NCBI GenBank assembly: GCA_006386115.1 | Contig: VFIW01000028.1 | Location: forward strand, 280,512 to 344,511 | Length of the DNA stretch: 64,000 nt | From: Globisporangium splendens | Lineage: Eukaryota; Oomycota; Peronosporomycetes; Pythiales; Pythiaceae | Direction of reading: 5' to 3' | Shown here: positions 1 to 10,879 of the stretch, in pieces | How the letters are laid out: the number at the start of each line of letters is the position of its first letter | How positions within the stretch are numbered: position 1 is the first letter of the stretch | The notes under the pieces: generated by a model | Database searches by the model: none | The model's input: the letters and a program-made list of their open reading frames with translations, nothing else | Told to the model about the DNA's origin: nothing | Program-made: the position numbers and the translations under genes

Positions 1-440
1 GACGGTCAAACTGAACGAGTGAATCGTGTCCTGGAAGACGTGTTGCGCAGTTATGCGACGTCTTTCAAAGAGTGGAGTGAGTTTCTCCCTCTTGCCGAGT
101 TTGCGTTGAACAACTCCACGCATGTCTCGGCGGGTCACTCTCCATTTTATGTGAACTATGGCATTCATCCTCGAGTGCCTGCTTCCATAATGGGTGAGGT
201 CTCTGCCTTAAGTGGGGGAGGGACTCCGGCTCATGGAAACAAGCCGAAGTCGTCTTACGACCTGAATGCTGCTTCCGAGTTGAAAGCCAATTTTGACTCG
301 ATGAAACCCCTCGACGACCTAACAAGTCGTGAGGGCAGTAAGTCGATGACTTTGTTGTGAGGAGACAAGCCGTTGTGAGGTTTGTTCGAGACGCAATCGC
401 GAAGGCTCAGGATCTGCAAAAGGAACAAGCAGACAAGAGC
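1..440 (+). pseudogene. Ty3/gypsy integrase C-terminal fragment
   Basis: The reading frame opens at base 1 with DGQTERVNR, the conserved region around the catalytic Glu of a retroviral-type integrase. It continues through the family segment LPLAEFALNNS and stops at 358-360. After a frame change, 361-440 still reads as the linker that normally precedes the GPY/F module (RQAVVRFVRDAIAKAQDLQK). The fragment is cut on the left by the window edge and on the right by the LTR that starts at 441. It is a relic of an element different from the one at 441-8960, whose corresponding region has another sequence. Confidence 0.85.
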
Positions 441-973
441 TGTAACGGGGTTACACTGTAACATGGTTACGCACTTGTGTTGTGCCACACAACCAAACCG
501 AACCTTGCGGTACGTAGAGTACGCGCAACAAGTTTAAGACCGAACCATGAGGTTCGTCGTACTTGCTCGAACCTTCACGGTGGAGCCGGCAGCCAGTCTG
601 AGTGACGGCGCCTCCGATTGATATAATTGAACATGCATTTCATCCAATCACATAAGACAACTAGCGTTAGTCTTTCATAGCCACTCATTGCCCCATGGGG
701 AGTAATTACACTTGAGATTGCTATTGTTCATAGTTACATAAAGATAATCCAGGTTGCTCTACAGAGGGCAACCTCCAACAAATAAACAGTTCCATTTTTA
801 CCGTTAACTGAGTCTTTGGTTATCGACGGTTACTCTATAGAGACCTATAGGTAACCGATTGTTGCACTGCAGGAAGCAGGCAACCGCTCTCGGAACAGAG
901 TCCTTGAGAGAAGCGTTGCATACGCTTCCTCACACACGTACCGTGCTGCGTAACTCGGAAGTGTCCGGTTACA
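441..973 (+). repeat. 5' LTR
   Basis: This 533-bp direct repeat matches 8426-8960. Its ends are perfect inverted hexamers (TGTAAC...GTTACA). A TATA-like segment (gatataattgaac) lies near 617-629. The differences from the 3' LTR seen by eye are scattered substitutions, a 1-base indel in the TATA-like region and a small change near 809. Confidence 0.93.
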
Positions 974-993
974 ACTGGTAGCACTCGTAGTCA
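974..993 (+). other. Primer-binding-site candidate
   Basis: Immediately after the 5' LTR the sequence reads ac then tggtagcactcgtag. TGG right after the LTR is the usual start of a sequence complementary to a tRNA 3' end. The start resembles initiator-Met-type sites, but the tRNA cannot be assigned without comparison to the host tRNA set. Confidence 0.45.
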
Positions 994-1045
994 ATCTACG
1001 ACCCGGCAGAGGTGACTGCCTGAATCGCTTCCTCAAGGATTCATA

Positions 1046-2206
1046 ATGGCGTCAATTGACCCTGCGCAGTTCCCGCACCTCTCGGCTGAGCACCGGAGTG
1101 TGCTGACCCGAATGGCACAAGCGCTAGGCGACCAAGTCGCTCTAGACGTGCTCTCGGCGTCGCCGGAACAGCAAATCTTTCGACTCGAGCAGTTCGAGAA
1201 CTTCTCGAACGCTCAGCGCCTCGAAGGAGAGCGAAGTGCGCAAGCACAAATGCAAGCCACCGCAAGCTTGACCGCAGAGATGCTGCGCTCAGCTGCTGAG
1301 TCGCGCGAAGCGCTCGAGCGAGTGGTATCTGTGGTTGCTGGTGCAGCCACGTCTTTGTCGAGTGCGGCTTCTGCGCCTCAGACACCCACGTCCCAAACTC
1401 CCTGCCCGAGAGCTGTCAAGATCGACGCTCCGAAATTCGATGGTGCGGATGGCGACAAGCTCATCCACTGGCTACTCGCCGTGGAGCGTTGCGCCAAGGC
1501 TCAGCTCATCGACAGCAACGAGCAGATGGTGTCTTACGCCATCTCGAACCTGCGCGGTCGAGCGTCGGAATGGGCATTCTCGACGTTGCTCGCCGATGAG
1601 TGTGCATTCGACACGTGGGATATTTTCCGTGCGAGAATCACCGCCATGTATCAGCCTCCGAACAACGAAGTGCTGTTGCAAGGTCGTTTCTTCTCCTTGA
1701 AACAAGGGAAACTCTCACTGGAACGATACATCCAGGAGATGAGAAGCCTGTGCGCGGCGATCACGACCAGCCCTTTGCCTGAGTCTGTGAAAGTGCCTGC
1801 GTTTCTCAACGGCCTCAACAGTGGATCAGCGCGTCAGGAGTTGTACCGACGCTTGCCGGCCACGATGGAAGATGCGATCCGCATTGCGCTCGTTGAGCAG
1901 CAATCGTTCAGAGTCAGCCGACCTGATTGGAACGCTGGCCGCCACAACGGTGCGCATCACAGCCACCGAGCAGTCACGAATGAGCGGCGCTTCCATGGTC
2001 CGACACCAATGGATCTCAGCAGCGCCGAAGTGACCTGCTTTAACTGTGGCAAGCGGGGACACTATCAGTCGAAGTGTCCCGCTCCAAGGCAGTCTGCTCC
2101 TCGCACTGGAAATCAGGCGAGGGACTACCAAACGCCGCGCAGCAACCACGCTCATCGAGGTGGCAGATCCGCTGCGGCAAGAAAGGGAAACGGAATGTCT
2201 CAGTAG
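1046..2206 (+). CDS. gag: gag (capsid plus zinc knuckle)
   Basis: The product has 386 residues. The capsid-like retrotransposon gag region (about residues 125-290) includes VERCAKAQL, LERYIQEMRSL and FLNGLNSGSARQELY. A single CCHC zinc knuckle (CFNCGKRGHYQSKCP, about residues 331-345) should bind the genomic RNA. The start ATG is 72 bp after the LTR end. The 3' end overlaps the pol frame, and a slippery heptamer lies 13 nt before the TAG stop, so Gag and a Gag-Pol fusion would be made from one mRNA. The frame is uninterrupted, and gag is the best-preserved gene of this element. Confidence 0.92.
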   Translation: MASIDPAQFPHLSAEHRSVLTRMAQALGDQVALDVLSASPEQQIFRLEQFENFSNAQRLEGERSAQAQMQATASLTAEMLRSAAESREALERVVSVVAGAATSLSSAASAPQTPTSQTPCPRAVKIDAPKFDGADGDKLIHWLLAVERCAKAQLIDSNEQMVSYAISNLRGRASEWAFSTLLADECAFDTWDIFRARITAMYQPPNNEVLLQGRFFSLKQGKLSLERYIQEMRSLCAAITTSPLPESVKVPAFLNGLNSGSARQELYRRLPATMEDAIRIALVEQQSFRVSRPDWNAGRHNGAHHSHRAVTNERRFHGPTPMDLSSAEVTCFNCGKRGHYQSKCPAPRQSAPRTGNQARDYQTPRSNHAHRGGRSAAARKGNGMSQ

Positions 2207-5200
2207 AAGCGGGACGCTCTACTGAGACAGACTCTATAGCTTCGGCGTCGTCGACTACTAGAGTTGTGCAGATGGGAAGCTTAGTCCCAGGAGCTCTTGG
2301 CAACAAGGCTCCGAGTGAGATGTTGGTATATAGCGCCGATGTGAAGGGCTATGAGAAGAAAATGACGGTTCTTGTTGACTGCGGTGCGTCACAGAACTTC
2401 GTCTCGAAGGCAGCTCTGAAAAAGAGTCTGCAAGCGTATGAGCGACTTGTCCACAGTGGCAAGCGCGAGAAGATGATCGTACGTCTGGCCGATGGGTCGA
2501 CAGTACACACTGAAGGGGTTCAAGTCGAACTCTCTTTCAGTTTTTGCGACTTTGTCTGCAAAGAAACGTTCGTGGTGCTAGCGATGGGGTCGAAGTACGA
2601 CCTCATCCTAGGGATGCCTTGGCTGGCGAAACATCAGCCTTGGATCGATTGGCGAGCACGCACAATCGGAAGCTCCACCCCTTCCTCTGATGAAGAGCGA
2701 AGGTTGCGGGAAAATTTTCACGCAATGGATGCGAGCTTTGAACACGCTGTGGCAGGGAGCCCAGCAGGAAGACATGCGGCGGCAGCGAGCCCCGCTTCAA
2801 ACACTCACGCTGTGGCAGGGAGCCCAGCTAGAAGATGCGCTGAGGCAGGTAGCCCAGTTTGTGTGGAAGCGCCAGAAAGTCCAGACGTGGACACTGGTGC
2901 GCAAGTGTGCGGCTCCAGAGCACCCGAGCCAGCCCCCGCAAGTGACAGCGACAGTACAGGTGTACACGCGTCAACCAGCTCGTACCACCCTGACGGTGCA
3001 GTACTGGAGCTCAGAACCGCGAGGTCGCGCGTTCGCATCAACCGACGAGGGCGACGCAAGTTGTCAGCTCGCGAGAGAGACAGTGCATTGGCATCTGCTG
3101 CTGAGGAAACGGTCGCCTCGCATATGATTGCCCCATCTCTCAATGCAGCTGCAACTTCGCTGCGCGCCTTCGGCAGGATCTCGGATCCGTCGATAGATCG
3201 CGCTCACGTTGACGTGGCGCTCAGACGCGCGACACGCAGTCCGGAAGCAAACGCACCAAACGAAGTGTTCTTCGCTGAATTTGCGGCGCTCCATGAGCTG
3301 CCGAGTACCGCTGAGGCGATTGTATCCCTCGAAGAAATGAGCTATGAGCGCTTTCTTACGGATCTAGAGCGTGACCAGATCCGCGAGATCGTCGTTCCGA
3401 CTGCGTTCACGCGTGGCGAACTATGCACCTCGTCCACTGCGGATGAGAGTGTTTTGGAGCCAGACAAACAGAAACGGTTTGCTGCTCAGGATTGGGACGC
3501 CGTGAAAGGCAGTCCATACTTTGACTTGTTGTGGGAGTTCAAAGATGTGTTTCCCGACAAAGTGCCAAGTGCCCTGCCCGTTGATCGTGGCGTACGGCAC
3601 GAGATCGACCTCGAGCCCGGGAGCAAATATTGCGTGACCAGACAATGGCCGCTGCCCCGCGAGCAGGTTGAGGCTATCGACGAGTTCTTCGCGAAACGAG
3701 CCCTCGCCGGTCATGTGAGAGAAAGCAAGTCTCCACATAGCTCACCCACGTTTTGTGTGCGGAAAGCGACTGGTGGCTGGCGCATTGTTCACGCTTTCAA
3801 CAAGCTGAACGCCGCCACCATTCCGGCACAAACGCCGATCCCAAGGAAGGATGTCTTGATCGACTCCATGGGCGGCTCGACAGTGTTCTCCGCACTGGAT
3901 CTGATGGATGGGTTCTATCAGATCCTCATGCGAGAGAGTGACGTTCCCTTGACGGCAGTAAGCACACCCAGCGGGATGCTGTGGGAGTGGCTCGTTATGC
4001 CGCAAGGTTTGAAGAATGCACCAGCGACGTTCAATCGTCTGGTAACGCATCTTCTGCGTCCTCATCGTGCGTATGCACCGAGCTATTTCGATGACATCTT
4101 CGTGCACAGTCGTGCCGAAGGAGGTCTCAGTGCCGTTGACGTGCACAAGAGACATTTGCGCTCAGTGTTGCAGTGCTTACGAGACAACAGTCTGTATTGC
4201 AACCTGAAGAAGTGCATCTTTGGCGCCTCAGAGATACCGATCCTGGGCTGCTATGTTGGCAAAGCTGGCGTCCGCGTGGACCCAGAGAAGATCAAGGCGA
4301 TCGCCGACTGGCCGATCCCAAAGAATGTCAAGGACTTGCGCAAGTGGCTTGGCTTGGCAAATTACTTGCACAAGTACAGCCACAACTATGCGGCGAGAGT
4401 CCGTCCGCTCACGCATCTCTTGAAAAAGGATGTCGAGTGGGACTGGACGAATGATGTCATGAATGCATTCATTGACGTGAAGGAGTCGCTCGTTCGCGCT
4501 CCTGTCCTGGCATTGCCGGACCATACGAAAGCCTTCAGTGTCGTGTGCGATGCCAGCGATTTTGCAATCGGCTGTGCGCTGATGCAGAAGGATGATGACG
4601 GCCATGAGCGCGTCGTATCATACCAAAGCAGACTGCTTAAGGCAGCTGAAAAGAATTATCCTGTGCACGACAAGGAGCTGCTTGCGATCAAGTACGCCCT
4701 CTTGAAGTTCAGGGTCCACCTTTTGGGTGCGACACCGTTCGTTGTGTACACGGATCACGCGTCCTTGCGGACCGCGATTAATTCCCCCCATTTATCGCAG
4801 CGAATGGCGCGATGGCTTGCTTTCTTCTCCGAGTTCAACTTTCGGGTCGAATACAAGCCGGGAAAGGAAAATGTTCTGGCGGACGCGCTCTCGCGCCGTC
4901 CAGATTACGAGTCGAGCGCTGATAGCAGCTCTGACGCCCTGTGTTTGGAGCGCACTCCTGATCTCATGCATCTGAGCATCAGTCGAGTGCAAACAAAGCT
5001 CAAGGACAATATTCAGTCGCTTTATGCAAAGGACGATGAATGTCGCTTGTTGCTTGCTCACTTTGACGGCTCGTCCAAAGAGTCATTGCCTGCCAAACTC
5101 GAGTCAAAGCTTGCTCGGTTTAGTTACCACGACGGGTTGTTGTGGCATCGACTGTCCAACTTTGATTACCCGCGTGTGTATGTACCGCATGACCAGGATC

Positions 5201-6099
5201 TGAAACTTTCGATCCTGCATGAGTTTCACGATGCACCAGCGAGTGGGCATCTCGGACGTGAAAAGACCTTCTTGCAAGTGTCTAATGTGTTTTGGTGGCC
5301 ACACCAATACAAATGGGTGGCCAATTATGTACGCTCATGCGAGCAGTGCCAGCGCGTGAAGCCTGCGGGCAAGAACAAAGCGCCGCTGCATCCGCTGCCG
5401 ATTCCGCAAGACTGCTGGAAGTCGGTCAGCATGGATTTCGTCTTCGGTTTCCCGGAAGACAAGACGCGCAACACAGGCGTCGTCGTGTTCGTCGACCGAC
5501 TGAGCAAAATGGTGCACGTTGCACCCGTGCGCAAGCATGTCACTGCGCAAGAGACGGCGTGCCTATTTTTAGAGCACGTGTTCCGCTATCACGGCTTGCC
5601 CGAGTCTATTGTATCAGACCGGGACCCGCGTTTTACCGCTGCCTTTTGGCGCGAACTCTTTCGCCTGCTCGGCACAGATCTGGCGTTGTCCACTGCCGAT
5701 CACCCCGAGACAGACGGGCAAACCGAGCGCGTGAACCGTGTCGTCGAGGATATTCTTCGCAGCATCGCTGTCGATCATCCTCGCGACTGGAGCCGCTGGC
5801 TGCCGTACGCCGAGTTTGCTATAAATAGCAGCGAGCACGCCTCTACGACCGGACTCCGTTCTATTTTAACTCGCTGCAGCACCCGCGCGTACCCGCCACT
5901 CTGTTCGAGGGCGTCGAACGTTCTGCGGTGGGAGGGCAACTCGCTGCGCTCAATGCGAGCGCGCGATCTCCGTCACCGGACGTGGCGTCGACCGCTCACG
6001 TGGACGCGCGCGATGCGCCGCCTGTGCGATCGCGTTCCGAATCTGTCACGGTCTTACCGGACAGCACGCAGAGTATTGACATCTCGGGCACGGTACTGA
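2074..6099 (+). pseudogene. pol: pol, main reading frame: protease, RT, RNase H, integrase
   Basis: The frame is -1 relative to gag and translation would enter at 2185-2191; the first ATG at 2074 is not the likely start. In order: an aspartic protease (LVDCGASQNFVSKA, near 2370-2410); a long low-complexity spacer; reverse transcriptase (YFDD near 4084-4095); RNase H (VVCDASDFAIG, DKELLAIKYAL, YTDHASL); an integrase zinc finger (H-H-C-C around 5219-5350); and the DDE core with MDF, SDRDPRF and ETDGQTERVNR. Near 5852 the frame is lost inside the integrase C-terminal region. The residues up to 6099 are out of frame and do not match the family, so this pol copy is inactive. Confidence 0.9.
2185..2229 (+). 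promoter_or_regulatory. -1 programmed ribosomal frameshift signal (gag to pol)
   Basis: In the gag frame the bases read G GGA AAC (2185-2191), a canonical X XXY YYZ slippery heptamer. A 4-nt spacer (2192-2195) is followed by a perfect 12-bp hairpin: tgtctcagtaga (2196-2207), a 10-nt loop (2208-2217), and tctactgagaca (2218-2229). The 5' arm contains the gag TAG stop (2204-2206). Slipping one base back re-pairs as GGG AAA and enters the pol frame. Spacing and geometry match known -1 signals. Function is inferred from structure. Confidence 0.88.
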
Positions 6100-7272
6100 G
6101 TTACGGTACTCGTGTCCCTAAAGATGGATCACCCACGGTACCGAGTTACGGTACTCGTGTCCCTAAAGATGGATCACCCACGGTACGAGTTACGGTACTC
6201 GTGCTAAAAATAGCCAGTCTCAGACGGAATCAGGCGACTGCTCGTGCGAGCGTCAGCCACGAAAGGAAGGACGCGCGGTGTCACACACCGGCGCAGAAAT
6301 AGATCTCTCTGCAGCACGCGCTGCGAGAGCAACGAAAAAGCAAGACAAAGCCGTCGCGGCAGCGCGCCAATTTGTCGATGAGCGCGCAGCATTGTTGCGT
6401 CGCGTACGCGACCAACTAGCTGCTGCGCAAGACAAGCAAAAGCTCTACGCCGATAAATCGGGTAGAAAGAACAAACAAACGTTTTGTGTGGGTGATAAAG
6501 TGCTTTTAAGCATTAAAAACCTACCAAACGATGCAGTCACAACGCTCCCCAGCGGGAGTAAGTTGTTGCCACGATTCATCGGGCCATACACTGTTGTGGA
6601 GAAGATTGGAGACTTGAATTACAAGCTCGATCTCCCAACGAGAATGGCAACGCACCCCGTGTTCTACGTGGGTTTGCTTAAGCGCTACCATGACGCTACT
6701 GTGGATTTTTATCCCAGTCCGGGAGAACGTCGGTCTCATCAGGGGGCTCAGACGCCGCCCATCGATACACGAGCGCGGTGTGCCTCTCCCAAAGCGTCTT
6801 CACTCGCGGAGCGTACCTCGCGTGGAAGTGCTTCCCGTGGACATGGTACTCCTCCAGCATCTGACGAGCTTCCTTCAGCTCCGTCTCAAGCGCTGTCACC
6901 CTCTGCTTCAACAGCGAGGTTTCGTCCAGATATTGCTGGCGAAGGATACGGACGGCTTGCTGTAGCGCCCCCAAAGACGATGCGTTCGCGTGAACCATCT
7001 GAACCATCGCATCTGGTGCGACCACCGATGCTGAAGCGAAGTAGGGCGCCACCTGTCCCGCTGATTGACAAGCAGGGACAGCGCCACTACCATGTTGAGC
7101 GCCTGCTGCGTGTGCAGCGGCGTAAGGGGAACACCCACTACCTTGTGAAGTGGCGTGGGTACGATGTGTCGCAGAGCTCGTGGGAGCCTGCTGAAGCGTC
7201 TTCGCGAAGACGTCCCGGATCTTGTTGACGCCTTTGAGGCGCAACTGAGGGACTGTCATTCGCGCGAGTAAT
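5853..7272 (+). pseudogene. pol, distal part: integrase tail, GPY/F module, chromodomain
   Basis: From 5853 the integrase continues in another frame (TPFYFNSLQHPRVPA) to a stop at 6300-6302. From about 6278 a third frame carries VGDKVLLSIKNL, LLPRFIGPYTVVEKIGDLNY and HPVFYVGLLKRY, the GPY/F module. A chromodomain follows (YHVERLLRVQRR, THYLVKWRGYD, SWEPAEA). Near 7200 another frame change is needed to continue as LREDVPDLVDAFEAQL to TAA at 7270-7272. Chromodomains of this type direct integration to marked heterochromatin in known elements. Three frame changes in 1.4 kb mark this as a decayed gene. Confidence 0.85.
6091..6203 (+). repeat. 45-bp minisatellite inside pol
   Basis: There are two full units (6091-6135, 6136-6180) and a half unit (6181-6203) starting cggtac. 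The units are almost identical and the length is a multiple of three, giving a 15-residue peptide repeat (SYGTRVPKDGSP core). It lies between integrase and the GPY/F module. Confidence 0.9.
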
Positions 7273-8241
7273 TTGTCGCCTGTTACCAGCGCGACCACCC
7301 GCTCGCAGAGCCGTGCCACCGCCCTGCTTGGAGCGAAACAGACGAACACGGTCAACTGCAAATTGCATGCGTTGACTGCGTTGCGCTGTCGGATCGGTAG
7401 ACACTGTGCGAGTGCTACCTCCCTTAATCTTATTGATGCACGACATGAAGTCGGCATCGTACTCTTCTTCCGTCTCTCCAACAAAGAGGACGACTGGGAT
7501 CGGGTGAATACGCAATTCCCCATTTTCACCCCGCAATCGCTTTTCACGCCAATTTTTAAATTGAGCGTCATAGTCCCGCGCACAAAGTCTAGCTCTCGCG
7601 AGCAGATTCGATGCGGTCTTGCCAGCCGGCCATAGTTCTGGCGGCGGCATTTCGGGCAGTGAGTACTTGAGCTCATCGTGAACGATGGCTCGCACTCCTG
7701 CCTCTTCGTTTGTAATGAGGACTTCGTGCTTCCTCTTACGATTGTTGACAGCCTCAACGGCGTCATTTTCCTCCTTCGTCCGATACATCGAGACGTCAGC
7801 GGATGGATCTCGCTCGAGCTCGTGGAGATGAGCGGCGTGTCGCTCGCTTTGCAACTCCTCGTACTCGACCCACTCGTCGACGGAGCCGAGCTTCAGGGTG
7901 AGCGCTCCCTCGTCTTCAAGCGAGCTCCCGTCATTGTCAACGACGAGGAATTCCTCAGTCACTTCCTCCTCTTCCAAAGCACGCGCGAACAGCGGCTTCA
8001 CGGAAGGGAGATCTCCGAATCGCAACTCACTGCTTATATCAGGAGCGCTATCAGATGTGAGAGAAGACCTGCCGTCGCTCTCCGCAGGCACGTCGACCGC
8101 ATCCGCGGTGACCGTCGTTCGTCTTGCGCTCGACGCGACCTCTCTGCCTTCCTCGCGCTTGCCCAGAGTCTCGACGAGAGTGCCGACGCCTTCCCCTTAT
8201 TGTCGCGCGAGCTTCTCGCGGACAGCTTTGTTGGTGGCCAT
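6696..8241 (-). pseudogene. Antisense gene remnant within the gypsy element
   Basis: A long coding-like region runs opposite to pol. The ATG is at 8241. The frame has an in-frame TAA at 8199-8197 after 14 codons, continues to about 7330, then shifts into a second frame that runs to 6696. The acidic N-terminal half contains EEEEVTEEFLVVDNDGSSLEDE and a basic NNRKRKHEV. The distal part holds a clear coiled coil (LQQAVRILRQQYLDETSLLK, then VTALETELKEARQMLEEY). I recognise no known domain. It fills the space between chromodomain and 3' LTR and overlaps the chromodomain region on the other strand. Some plant gypsy elements (Grande type) also carry an antisense gene before the 3' LTR. Whether it was ever expressed is unknown. 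Confidence 0.6.
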
Positions 8242-8410
8242 GATACTCACGTGCGCGAGCACAGTGACTATATGTGCCAACACTCGGTGAAATTAGCGCA
8301 CGCGTCGCCGCTGTGCTCTTTCCCGAGGAATACACGAATGTTCCCCTTTCTCGGCGCACACGCGCGAGATCCACACGTTTCTCACACCGACCCTTCGAGT
8401 GTTTCGCACT

Positions 8411-8425
8411 TTAAGTGGGGGGTGG
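8411..8425 (+). other. Polypurine tract
   Basis: The bases ttaagtggggggtgg immediately precede the 3' LTR. A purine-rich run abutting the TG of the LTR is the expected plus-strand primer site. Confidence 0.85.
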
Positions 8426-8960
8426 TGTAACGGGGTTACACTGTAGCATGGTTACGCACTTGTGTTGTGCCACACAACCAAACCGAACCTTGCGGTACGT
8501 AGAGTACGCGCAACGAGTTTAAGACCGAACCATGAGGTTCGTCGTACTTGCTCGAACCTTCACGGTGGAGCCGGCAGCCAGTCTGAGTGACGGCGCCTCC
8601 GATTCGATATAATTGAACATGCATTTCATCCAATCACATAAGACAACTAGCGTTAGTCTTTCATAGCCACTCATTGCCCCATGGGGAGTAATTACACTTG
8701 AGATTGCTATTGTTCATAGTTACGTAAAGATAATCCAGGTTGCTCTACAGAGGGCAACCTCCAACAAATAAACAGTTCCATTTTTACCGTTAACTAAAGC
8801 CTTTGGTTATCGACGGTTACTCTATAGAGACCTATAGGTAACCGATTGTTGCACTGCAGGAAGCAGGCAACAGCTCTCGGAACAGAGTCCTTGAGAGAAG
8901 CGTTGCATACGCTTCCTCACACACGTACCGTGCTGCGTAACTCGGAAGTGTCCGGTTACA
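8426..8960 (+). repeat. 3' LTR
   Basis: This 535-bp direct repeat of 441-973 has TGTAAC/GTTACA ends. It is followed directly by sequence of another gypsy lineage, not by a continuation of the integrase fragment at 1-440. Confidence 0.93.
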
Positions 8961-10797
8961 TAGAGGGTGTGTTTGTGATCAGTCCTCATGTTTCTGAGAA
9001 AGCAGAACGATTTCAGAAACAAGGATGGAACCAATTGAGAAATAATCCAGCATACGAAGTCTTGCAAAAATACAAAGATTCCGTTTTTCGTACTGAGTTA
9101 CCTAACTCAACTCCGCCAATCCGTGACGGCATTGAACATGAAATTCAGTTGGTGCCGGGCACGAAGCCAATTAGCGTTCGTCAGTGGAGACAGAGCCCTG
9201 AACAGCGCAAGTGATCATGGAGTGGACCAAAGAGATGGTCAAAGCTGGAATTATTCGGCCAAGTACGTCTGCATTCAGTGCACCAACCTTTTGTGTGAAG
9301 AAACCGGTTGGATGGAGAATTGTCCATGACTACCGTCAATTGAATCAGAAAACGATTTTACCCGCCATTCCTATGCCGCGCAAGGAAGGCACTTTTGACG
9401 CCATGTCAAAGAGTCAATGGTTTTCGTGTATGGATTTACTTTGGGGTTATTACCAAGTCAAACTCCGAGAATCCGACATACCATTTACCGCATTTTCTAC
9501 CCCCGATGGGTTGTTTGAGTACCTTGTCACTCCAATGGGTCTCAGCGGTTCTCCTGGTACTTTCAATCGTCTGTTGCAGAAAGTATTCAGTGATTTGCGC
9601 GATGTCATGCGCATCTATTTTGACGACATCTACGTCTTTACAACCGGCAGGGACGTGAAGGAACATGTAGCAGCTTTGGACAGAGTTCTGAAACGATGTG
9701 AAGAACAACAGCTCTACATTAAGTTGTCAAAATGTCAGTTTTGTGTCGAGGAAATTCCATGCTTGGGAGACTTTGTAGGTCGAAATGGAGTCCGGATGGA
9801 CCCAGACAAAGTCAGGATCATTACTGAGTGGCCAGTACCCAAGACCAAGCACCAAATGGAAAGCTTTCTAGGGACTACTGTTTATGTCTCTAGATTCTGC
9901 AAGGACTATGCGCAATTTTCTGGTCCTTTGCACGAAGCGCTCAAAGGCAAACGTTCCAAAGACACTGTCCGGCTTGACAGCAATCAGCTACAGTGTTTTG
10001 AGGAGCTTAAACGTCGCCTTTCTACTCCTCCAGTACTCGCGTTGCCAGACTTTGACAAACCGTTTGGCATTCGCATGGATGCATCGAACTACGCTGTGGG
10101 AGGCGTCCTCTTTCAAAAGGAGGGAGGGATTAAGCATCCGATAGCGTTTACTGGCAGGAAAATGAAAGCTGCAGAACTCAACTATCCCGTTCAGGAACAG
10201 GAGTTGTTGGCTATTATGCACGCTTTGCGAGTTTGGCGCATTTATTTGGTCGACAAACCATTTATGGTGGAGACCGATCACAAGAGCTTGGAAACTATTC
10301 TGACTCAAAAGACCACAAACCGTCACATCGCGAGAGGGTTTAACGAGCTCGCTGAGTTTCAGCCTCAGTTTGTATGGATTGCGGGCAAAACTAATGGCAT
10401 CGCAGATGCCTTGTCCAGACGTCCAGACTTTGAACATAAAGCAGCTCAAGTGAGTCTGAAGGAATTGTTGAAAATAGTCCAAGACCGTGAAATTGTGGCT
10501 ACTATTACCGCCATTCCAGTGGAAATGGAAGCCAAGAAGAAATATGCCTTTGACAAACGCATTCTTGACATAATGAATCGTTTAAACAATAGTGAAGAGG
10601 TTCGTAATTATACTCTTCACGAAGGTCTTTTATTTTTTCGGACCAAAGAGGACAGTGAAGCCAGATTGGTCATTCCGGATGATGAAGATTTGAAAAACCG
10701 CGTGATATATGAAGAAAAGAAACGAAACATTTCTCGAATGTGTTACAAATTATCTATTATACATCGCATCCTACTCTCGACGCCACATACGAATTGA
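8961..10797 (+). pseudogene. Truncated Ty3/gypsy RT-RNase H fragment, second lineage
   Basis: The fragment begins in the segment before RT (KYKDSVFRTELPN, HEIQLVPGTKPISVRQW). It shifts frame near 9205-9213 and then runs open to 10797. RT motifs are SAPTFCVKKPVGWRIVHDYR and YFDD (near 9619). RNase H follows with IRMDASNYAVGG, EQELLAIMHAL and ETDHKSLETIL, then IADALSRRPDF. It stops before the integrase zinc finger is complete. The RT differs strongly from that of the 441-8960 element (different spacing and motifs, lower GC), so it is another family, truncated at both ends. Confidence 0.88.
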
Positions 10798-10879
10798 TGC
10801 GTATTCTAGTCTTGCTGTCCGAATCATTTCGAAAGCCATTGGTATCTCACTTGGGTTTCGCAGCACGCGCAGCGTAACA

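Larger units (their letters stand above)
441..8960 (+). mobile_element. Ty3/gypsy LTR retrotransposon with chromodomain and antisense ORF
   Basis: This is a structurally complete element. The 5' LTR (441-973) and 3' LTR (8426-8960) both begin TGTAAC and end GTTACA. Inside are a primer-binding-site candidate, gag, pol in the order protease, RT, RNase H, integrase, GPY/F and chromodomain, an antisense reading frame, and a polypurine tract. Integrase lying after RT and the terminal chromodomain place it among chromovirus-like Ty3/gypsy elements. By eye the LTRs differ at roughly eight or nine positions including indels, so the insertion is not very recent. Pol carries at least three frame disruptions, so this copy is not autonomous. 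The flanks (agagc on the left, tagag on the right) show no clean 5-bp target duplication. Confidence 0.92.

Noticed and set aside
7273..7635. Plus-strand frames between chromodomain and 3' LTR
   Set aside because: They are opposite the more convincing minus-strand coding region and show no domain.
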